64,000 nt of DNA, taken from positions 3,717,194 to 3,781,193 of the forward strand of contig NZ_CP042382.1 of assembly GCF_007954585.1 (NCBI RefSeq), given 5' to 3'. Below the pieces are notes generated by a model. It searched no databases. It was not told where the DNA came from and was given only the letters and a program-made list of their open reading frames with translations. Positions 58,502 to 64,000 of this stretch are shown one piece after another. Numbering within the stretch: position 1 is the first letter of the stretch; every line of letters starts with the position of its first letter. The DNA is from Pistricoccus aurantiacus (GTDB taxonomy: Bacteria > Pseudomonadota > Gammaproteobacteria > Pseudomonadales > Halomonadaceae). The position numbers were made by a program, and so were the translations under genes.

Positions 58502-59023
58502 ATGCCGAATCGCTTCCTGCCATCACTCTGCCTTGCTGTTCTGTTTTCGCTGACGGCTCTGACCTCCACCGCCTTTGCCCAGCAGGGCGCCGCCCCGCCG
58601 GATACCAAGGTCGAGGAATTCGAGGATTGGGAAGTACGCTGTCCGGCGGACGGCGCCTCGGGAACCTGCAGCATGACCCAACTGATCAACAATCCCAAAA
58701 GCCAGGAACCCTTGATGCGGGTCATCATGGCCTATCCACCGGAAATCGATACCGCCGCCATGGTTTTCATGCTGCCCCTTGGGGTGGGCCTGGCCCCGGG
58801 TCTACAATTGAAGGTCGATGACAACCAGCCGGTCAGTTTCCCCTACCAGATATGTGTCGATCAGGGCTGTCGAGCGGACCTGCCGATCGAACCGGCCCTG
58901 CTGGAACAGATGCGCAGCGGCGGCACCGCCACCCTGAGCCTGGCCGGGCCTCAAGGGGAGCGCCTGGATCTGGATATTTCGCTGAGCGGTTTTACCGCGG
59001 CGAGCAAGCGCATCGCGCCTTGA
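58502..59023 (+). CDS. Invasion-associated locus B (IalB) family protein
   Basis: 173 residues from ATG 58502, after AAAGGAGA. Signal peptide ends STAFAQQ. EEFEDWEVRCP, CSMTQLINNPKSQEPLM and CVDQGCRADLPIEPALL with paired cysteines are the IalB domain. The name comes from Bartonella; homologues are common in free-living bacteria, so no virulence role follows. Likely periplasmic. Confidence 0.9.
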   Translation: MPNRFLPSLCLAVLFSLTALTSTAFAQQGAAPPDTKVEEFEDWEVRCPADGASGTCSMTQLINNPKSQEPLMRVIMAYPPEIDTAAMVFMLPLGVGLAPGLQLKVDDNQPVSFPYQICVDQGCRADLPIEPALLEQMRSGGTATLSLAGPQGERLDLDISLSGFTAASKRIAP

Positions 59024-59035
59024 TTCAGAGCTGAC

Positions 59036-59839
59036 GTGTCCACTTCCGCCACAGGCCTGAAGGCGCCGTCTCGCCCCGCCTCCCAATGGACCAACTGGGG
59101 CCAGTGGGCCGCCCTGGTCACCATGACCGTGGACCACGTCACCCGTTATCTGCTGCCGGATGCCTGGAACGCGGGCTGGGCGAGCTCTTCCATCGGGCGC
59201 ATCGCCTTTCCGCTGTTTGCCGCCATGGTGGCCTGGCATGGGCTGTTCAATACCCGAAATCCGAGGCGTTACGCCTGGCGCATTGTGGTGATCGGCCTGT
59301 TCGCCCAACTGCCTTACATGACCATGCCCCGTGACGGCTTTCAGCTCAATATCTGTTTCACCCTGGCCTTGGGGCTCGTCTGGGGTAGCTGGCTGCGGGA
59401 TACCGCCGATCGCGTCTCGCGGTCGCAAGGCTCGCTGCCCCTTGCGGCGCTTGCGACCGCGGCCACACTGGTCGCCTGGTATATCATCGGCCACTGGGTG
59501 GAATATAGCCATCTCGGGCTATTACTGATTCCCGCCTACATGTTGGCGTTTCAGGCACTCAACCAGGCGTCGCTGCAACTGAGCGACCGGCTTCTGGCTA
59601 CCTTGGCCGCCCTGCCGGTACTGACTGTCGCCGGCATGATGAACAGTTCCGACATGGCCAAGTCCTTTACCGTCGCCACGACCTTGCTGATGTTGTTTTT
59701 CGCCGCCGGCGCGGCCCGTTTCGTGCCTCAGGTGATCATCAAGATGCCGCGCAAGCTCTGGCTGGCCTGGTATCCCGGACATTTCGCCGTTATCGCCCTG
59801 ATTCTGCACTGGCCATGGTTGATGGAAAAGATCGCTTGA
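59036..59839 (+). CDS. TraX family membrane protein
   Basis: 267 residues from GTG 59036. MTVDHVTRYLLPD, IGRIAFPLFAAMVAWHG and WLAWYPGHFAVIALI in parts are typical of TraX, which acetylates F-pilin in conjugative plasmids; chromosomal members are membrane acyltransferases of unknown substrate. About eight membrane segments. No other conjugation gene is near. Confidence 0.88.
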   Translation: MSTSATGLKAPSRPASQWTNWGQWAALVTMTVDHVTRYLLPDAWNAGWASSSIGRIAFPLFAAMVAWHGLFNTRNPRRYAWRIVVIGLFAQLPYMTMPRDGFQLNICFTLALGLVWGSWLRDTADRVSRSQGSLPLAALATAATLVAWYIIGHWVEYSHLGLLLIPAYMLAFQALNQASLQLSDRLLATLAALPVLTVAGMMNSSDMAKSFTVATTLLMLFFAAGAARFVPQVIIKMPRKLWLAWYPGHFAVIALILHWPWLMEKIA

Positions 59840-59855
59840 TGGAGCGAGCCGTCTG

Positions 59856-60824
59856 ATGAAATCCCTCGATCTCAAAGTCATCGAGCAGGCGCTGGGATGG
59901 GTCAAGACGGAACATCGGATATGGCTATGCACGGTATTGGCGACCTTTGGCTCCTCGCCTCGTGAACCCGGCTCCCTGCTGGTGGCCCGGGCAGACGGCG
60001 CCCACTGCGGCTCGCTTTCCGGTGGCTGCGTGGAAGAAGACTTTCTCGAGCGCATCGTCCAGGGAGAGTTCAAGCAGCCGATCAGCGTGGTGCGCTACGG
60101 GGACACGGAAAGCCCGACGCGGGTCAGCCTGCCCTGCGGGGGAGTCCTCGAAGTACTGGTCGAGCGCCTGCTGTCTTCTCCTGACACTCTTGCCCACCTG
60201 GATATGCTGCATAGCGCCCTGCTCGGTCAGCATTCGAGAATTCGCCGGGTCGATCTGACCCATGGCGATGTTCGACTTCTTGATGCCCCGGGGCCAGGGC
60301 CCCGAGTGGAACGAACGGACACCGCCGTGCATATCCGCCTGGGGCCCGTCCTGCGTCTTGTCATCGCCGGCATTTCACCGGTGTCGAGGGCCTGCGCCGA
60401 GTTTGCTCTGACCCTTGGCTTTGAGGTCATCGTCTGCGACCCCCGAAAAGACGCCTGTGAAACCTTCGACGTGCCCGGGGCGCGGGTGGAAGCGATACTG
60501 CCTTCGCTTTTCATTACCGCGGGCGGCTGTCACGGCGCAACGGCTGTCGTGGCCCTGACCCATGACCCACGCATCGACGATCTCGCCATGATCGAGGCGG
60601 TGCGCACCCCGGCGTTCTATATCGGGGTGATGGGGTCAGCCAAGACATCTCGTCAGCGGGCGGAGCGCCTGCAGCGCTCCGGTGGATTGAGCCCGGAGGA
60701 AATTGCCCGGCTGCATATGCCGATCGGCCTCAACCTGGGCAGCAAGACCCCGGCGGAGATCGCCCTCGCGGTAGTGGCGGATATCCTGAGAGTGCAAAGA
60801 GGCAAGACAAGAGATGAACTCTGA
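59856..60824 (+). CDS. XdhC family protein
   Basis: 322 residues. N-terminal XdhC_CoxI domain (TFGSSPREPGSLLVA, GSLSGGCVEEDFL) and C-terminal Rossmann domain (FYIGVMGSAKTSRQRAERL). XdhC proteins handle molybdenum cofactor and insert it, often sulfurated, into xanthine dehydrogenase and relatives. The stop overlaps the MocA-like gene by 11 bases. The target enzyme is not in the window. Confidence 0.93.
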   Translation: MKSLDLKVIEQALGWVKTEHRIWLCTVLATFGSSPREPGSLLVARADGAHCGSLSGGCVEEDFLERIVQGEFKQPISVVRYGDTESPTRVSLPCGGVLEVLVERLLSSPDTLAHLDMLHSALLGQHSRIRRVDLTHGDVRLLDAPGPGPRVERTDTAVHIRLGPVLRLVIAGISPVSRACAEFALTLGFEVIVCDPRKDACETFDVPGARVEAILPSLFITAGGCHGATAVVALTHDPRIDDLAMIEAVRTPAFYIGVMGSAKTSRQRAERLQRSGGLSPEEIARLHMPIGLNLGSKTPAEIALAVVADILRVQRGKTRDEL

Positions 60825-61401
60825 TCGCGTCATCGTCCTTGTCATGGCCGCGGGTCACGGGAGACGCTTCGGGAGCGACAAGCGAACGGCATTACTGCCT
60901 GGCGGCAAGCCATTGCTGGCAAGCACGGTGGCTCAGGCACAAAAGGCACTGCCTCACGTCTATGCGGTATTGAAAGAAGATGAACAGCCGGAAGCTTTCG
61001 GCCTGCCTCCGGAAACTCCCTGCATCAGACTGGCAGGCACCTCCGCCGGACTCGGTGAGAGCCTTGCACATGTCTTCGGCAGGCTGATTCATGATCCCCG
61101 CTTCGCGACATTCCAGAGTGCCTTCGTATGGCTGGGCGATATGCCCTGGATCGAAATCGTAACCTGCCATCAGATCCTTGCCGCCGCCGACAGCCACCGG
61201 ATCGTTCGCCCTTGCCACGCCGGAAAGCCCGGCCACCCCGTAGGCTTCGGTCGGGATTTCTGGCCGGAACTCGCCGGTTTGAAGGGGTTGGAAGGTGGAA
61301 GAACAATTATTGCCAGGAATAAAACCCATTGCGTCGAGGTCAACGTTGCCGATGGAAATATCAATGTCGATATCGATGTACCCGCAGATATTGATCATTA
61401 A
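60814..61401 (+). CDS. mocA: MobA-like nucleotidyltransferase (MocA type)
   Basis: 195 residues. VMAAGHGRRFGSDKR is the nucleotide loop, and LGDMPWIEIVTCHQIL carries the metal aspartate. GKPGHPVGFGRDFWPEL matches MocA, which makes molybdopterin cytosine dinucleotide. Coupled to the XdhC gene, so the pair matures a Mo hydroxylase. MobA (GTP) cannot be fully excluded. Confidence 0.88.
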   Translation: MNSDRVIVLVMAAGHGRRFGSDKRTALLPGGKPLLASTVAQAQKALPHVYAVLKEDEQPEAFGLPPETPCIRLAGTSAGLGESLAHVFGRLIHDPRFATFQSAFVWLGDMPWIEIVTCHQILAAADSHRIVRPCHAGKPGHPVGFGRDFWPELAGLKGLEGGRTIIARNKTHCVEVNVADGNINVDIDVPADIDH

Positions 61402-61406
61402 ACGAC

Positions 61407-61442
61407 GATGGCCCAACGCTTTCACGTCAGGCCATCTTCTTT
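61407..61442 (+). terminator. Terminator after mocA
   Basis: GATGGCC, 16 bases, GGCCATC then TTCTTTC. The stem could also serve the convergent yeiH-like gene weakly. Confidence 0.65.
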
Positions 61443-61459
61443 CACCTAGTAAAGCCTGT

Positions 61460-62518
61460 TTAGCTACCCACACCGCCCATATAGATAAAGGCGAACACGA
61501 TCACCAGCAGGATAAGGGTTTCCAGCACTATCAGGACAATCGGCTTCCAACCAACTTCAGCGAGTTTCTGGAAGGAGGTCTTGATCCCCAGCCCGGCGAT
61601 GGCCGTGACCAGGCACCAGCCAGAGAACGTCGTGATACTCGCGGAGGCTGCCTCGGGAATCAGGCCAAGGCTATTGATGATCACCAATACCACGAAACCG
61701 ACCAGGAAGCCGGGCAACAGCGGTACCTTCTTGTCTCCCGCCGCGGACTTGTTCTGCTTGCTGAAGACGAACATGAAGCACATCACCGCCGGCACCAGCA
61801 TGGCCACCCGCAGCAGCTTGACGAAGGTGGAAATATCGCCGGTTTCCTGAGAGATGATATAGCCGGCGCCTACTACCTGGGCCACGTCGTGAATCGTGCC
61901 GCCCAGGAAAACCCCCGCCTGATTATCTGTCATGTTCAGGACGCTGACGAACAGCGGATAGATGACCATGGCAGCGGTGGAAAGCGCCGTGACCGAAACC
62001 ACGGTCATGATGGTATTGCGCTCGTGGTTCTCGTGGCGCGGCATCACCGCGGAAAGCGCCAGGGCCGCGGAGGCGCCGCAGATTGCCACGGACCCGCCGG
62101 TTAGCATGCCCAGATCCTTCTGTAGTCCCAGCACTCTCGCCAACGCTACCCCCGAAAGAATCGTCAACGTGACGCCGACGATCACCGTGATGATCGGGCC
62201 AATACCCAGCTCTGCTACCTGAGAGATGGTGATGCGGGTTCCCAATAGCGCTACCCCCAGGCGCAGGATGGTCCGAGAGGCGAATTCCACTCCGGCCACG
62301 GCGCGCCCGCCCTCCGCGTAAAGAAAATGGATGGATATGCCGAACAGCAGCGCATACAACATTACCGGGCCGCCGTAATGCTCGGAGATAAATGTTGTCG
62401 CCAGACCAATGATGACGCAGATCAAGACGCCGGGCAGCACCTTGGGCACGGTATCGCGAAAACTCCTCACATGGCGCATGGGCCAAGGCAGTTGCGTAGT
62501 ATCGGTTTCGTTGCTCAC
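61460..62518 (-). CDS. YeiH family putative sulfate/anion exporter
   Basis: 352 residues from GTG 62518, with AAGGGG eight bases upstream; a TTG at 62545 is the alternative. About ten membrane segments; RLGVALLGTRITISQVAELG, GGSVAICGASAALALS and FLGGTIHDVAQVVGAGY are PSE/YeiH (UPF0324) marks. Related members are linked to taurine or sulfonate use as sulfite exporters. Role here unknown. Confidence 0.9.
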   Translation of the reverse strand: MSNETDTTQLPWPMRHVRSFRDTVPKVLPGVLICVIIGLATTFISEHYGGPVMLYALLFGISIHFLYAEGGRAVAGVEFASRTILRLGVALLGTRITISQVAELGIGPIITVIVGVTLTILSGVALARVLGLQKDLGMLTGGSVAICGASAALALSAVMPRHENHERNTIMTVVSVTALSTAAMVIYPLFVSVLNMTDNQAGVFLGGTIHDVAQVVGAGYIISQETGDISTFVKLLRVAMLVPAVMCFMFVFSKQNKSAAGDKKVPLLPGFLVGFVVLVIINSLGLIPEAASASITTFSGWCLVTAIAGLGIKTSFQKLAEVGWKPIVLIVLETLILLVIVFAFIYMGGVGS

Positions 62519-62544
62519 AGAAATGACCCCTTGTTGAACTCGCA

Positions 62545-62573
62545 ATAAAAAATAACCCGCCCTTGACGGGTTG
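62545..62573 (-). terminator. Terminator after the UspA gene
   Basis: AACCCG, seven bases, CGGGTT then ATTTTTTATT on the minus strand. It lies 66 bases after uspA. Confidence 0.8.
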
Positions 62574-62638
62574 AGCGTATTAACCCTCTTCCGGGGCCTG
62601 ATGTTTCCCTACCGACGCAAAGAACCGTGATCGAAATC

Positions 62639-63127
62639 CTAGGCGGGAGGCGGCACCACCACGACCGGCACATGCGCTCGTTTGATTACGCCCTTGGTGA
62701 TCTTCCCCGCGTAGGAGGCGCTGAAGCCGCGCTTGTTGGTAGCCATGACGATCATGTCCACCCCCCGGCGTGTGGCTTCCTGAACGATGACCGCCGCGGG
62801 ATAGCCTTCCAACACTTCCACCTGAATTGCCTGACCGCCAAGCTCCTGCTTTTCCTGGGGATGGTTCTCCCAGAAAGCCTCGAGCTTGGCATCGATCTGT
62901 TGCCGAGCCTGGTCGAGCCGCTGCTGCATCAGATCACTCAGGGTATCCTGGTTGCGAATATTGGCCTTCAGGGTATTCATGACATCGTCATCGAGGGCTT
63001 TCACCGTATGCAGCACGCAAAGCCGCGCCCCGGTAGCGATGGCCAATTTTGCCGCGTATTCCAATACCGCGCGCGAGTCCCGGTGGAGACTGACGCAGCA
63101 CAGGATACTGTTGATTCCAGTGTTCAT
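62639..63127 (-). CDS. Universal stress protein A family (TeaD-like)
   Basis: 162 residues from ATG 63127, after AAGGAGAAAAG. ILCCVSLHRDSRAVLEYAAKLA starts the fold, and VMATNKRGFSASYAGKITKGVIKRAHVPVVVV in parts holds the ATP-binding G-x(n)-S/T region, though GFSASYAG departs from the usual G-2x-G-9x-G(S/T). It is 72 bases after a TRAP large permease gene. In H. elongata teaABCD, TeaD is such a Usp and regulates the ectoine TRAP carrier, so a similar role is likely. Confidence 0.9.
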   Translation of the reverse strand: MNTGINSILCCVSLHRDSRAVLEYAAKLAIATGARLCVLHTVKALDDDVMNTLKANIRNQDTLSDLMQQRLDQARQQIDAKLEAFWENHPQEKQELGGQAIQVEVLEGYPAAVIVQEATRRGVDMIVMATNKRGFSASYAGKITKGVIKRAHVPVVVVPPPA

Positions 63128-63199
63128 CTTTTCTCCTTGGCACATTCAGCCGTTTCAATAGCGAAGCCTCAAATGCGCCGATCGTCAAGCCAGTGATGA

Positions 63200-64000
63200 T
63201 CAATAGCCCAGCAGGCTGGGCAGCCAAAGCGATATCTGCGGAAAGTAGGCGATGATGAAAATGGCGATGATCGCGCCCGCGGCAAAGGGCAGCGCCTTCA
63301 CGGAAATCTCCTCGATGGACGACCCCCCTATGCCCGACGCCACGAACAGGTTTTCCCCCAGGGGTGGGGTCTGGAAGCCGACCGCCAGGGTACAGACCAC
63401 CACGATACCCACATGCACCGGATCCACCCCGAGCATGTACATGATCGGCAGCAGCACCGGGGTCAGAATCATGATGGCCGCCAGGGTTTCCATGAACATG
63501 CCCACGAACAGCAGGAAGAAGATGATCATGGCCCAGATCAGATAAAGGTTATCCGTCAGGTTGAGCATGCCCTCCGCAATATGGGCGGGAACCCGCTGCT
63601 CCACCAGCAAGCGCCCGAACACCGTGGCGGTGAACAAAATCAGAAGCACGCGCCCGGTGATCCAGGTGGTGGTTTCCAGGGTGCGCAGGGCGGATTTGAA
63701 CTTCAGTTCCTTGTGCAAAAAGATACCCACGACCAGAGTGTAGAAGATCGCGACGATTGCCGACTCCGTCGGCGTGAAGAGTCCGGTATAGATGCCTCCC
63801 AGAATGATGATCGGCGCCAGCATCGACCAGATGCCTTTCTTCAGGGCGTGGCGTATGTCGGGAAACGACCATTTATCCGTCAGACCACTATAGCCTCGCT
63901 TGCGGGAAATGAAGTAGTTGATGGTCAAGATCGACGTCGCCAGCACGATACCGGGGAAAATACCGGCGATGAACAGCTTGGGGATCGATAGGGTCTGGAA
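63200..64000 (-). CDS. TRAP transporter large permease (DctM/TeaC-like), partial
   Basis: 267 codons, stop at 63200; it is open to the right edge (first visible residues FQTLSIPKLFIAGIFPG). GGIYTGLFTPTESAIVAIFYTLVVG in parts, LLPIMYMLGVDPVHVGIVVV and FQTPPLGENLFVASGI are DctM signatures. The start and the small-permease and binding-protein genes should lie beyond the window. With the Usp gene it resembles teaABCD, so ectoine or another compatible solute is a candidate substrate. Confidence 0.92.
   Translation of the reverse strand, partial: FQTLSIPKLFIAGIFPGIVLATSILTINYFISRKRGYSGLTDKWSFPDIRHALKKGIWSMLAPIIILGGIYTGLFTPTESAIVAIFYTLVVGIFLHKELKFKSALRTLETTTWITGRVLLILFTATVFGRLLVEQRVPAHIAEGMLNLTDNLYLIWAMIIFFLLFVGMFMETLAAIMILTPVLLPIMYMLGVDPVHVGIVVVCTLAVGFQTPPLGENLFVASGIGGSSIEEISVKALPFAAGAIIAIFIIAYFPQISLWLPSLLGY

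Noticed and set aside
58502..59023. IalB as virulence factor
   Set aside because: The domain is frequent in non-pathogens and there is no invasion-related context.
59036..59839. TraX as sign of a conjugative element
   Set aside because: No relaxase, pilus or integrase genes nearby; chromosomal TraX-like proteins are common.

Overview
The window looks like chromosomal DNA from a moderately halophilic gammaproteobacterium of the Halomonas type. This is an inference from gene content: three-part TRAP transporters, one with a UspA protein directly downstream as in the Halomonas ectoine system, a phasin, a HexR-controlled Entner-Doudoroff (ED) set and acidic, GC-rich genes. There is no rRNA, tRNA, CRISPR array, integrase or insertion sequence that I can see. 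The genes are dense, mostly in short operons, and most look intact.

Layout: 1-6887 (minus) is a polyol utilisation operon: SorC-type regulator, ABC importer, HAD phosphatase and a sorbitol-dehydrogenase-like SDR cut by the left edge. Its substrate-binding gene carries an in-frame TAG. 7005-12316 holds a sodium/solute symporter, gluconokinase and a DctPQM TRAP importer. 12589-24494 (mostly minus) is central carbon metabolism: gap, glpR with an oxidoreductase, mgsA, a DJ-1 family gene, glpD-glpK-glpF, and eda-pgl-zwf. 24807-30251 (plus) is hexR followed by an apparently complete De Ley-Doudoroff D-galactose pathway. HexR-like boxes lie in the gap promoter and between zwf and hexR, so one KDPG-responsive repressor probably coordinates both oxidative sugar routes.

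30397-41587 holds an EamA exporter, a DUF192 protein, a FetAB-like ABC pair, an amino-acid permease, a phasin with a promoter flanked by two identical-type boxes, a GDSL autotransporter esterase, and livGFHM, with livK convergent to them. 43037-47696 is an AaeXAB-like efflux operon and two glutathione S-transferase genes.

47697-48184 is the least explained stretch: at least five consecutive hairpins, with short ORFs on both strands that each have a good ribosome binding site. I can give it no firm identity. A B12-box-like segment on the plus strand makes a divergent riboswitch one hypothesis.

48185-64000 holds a GlcG/HbpS-family gene, a GNAT-nitrilase fusion, an MtfA-type peptidase, a TVP38 membrane protein, a glycosyltransferase, a hemerythrin, astE with an arginine-type ABC importer, an IalB-like protein, TraX, XdhC, a MocA-like nucleotidyltransferase, a YeiH permease, a UspA protein and a TRAP large permease cut by the right edge. 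A recurring oddity is triplicated 12-21 bp tandem repeats just upstream of genes at four places.
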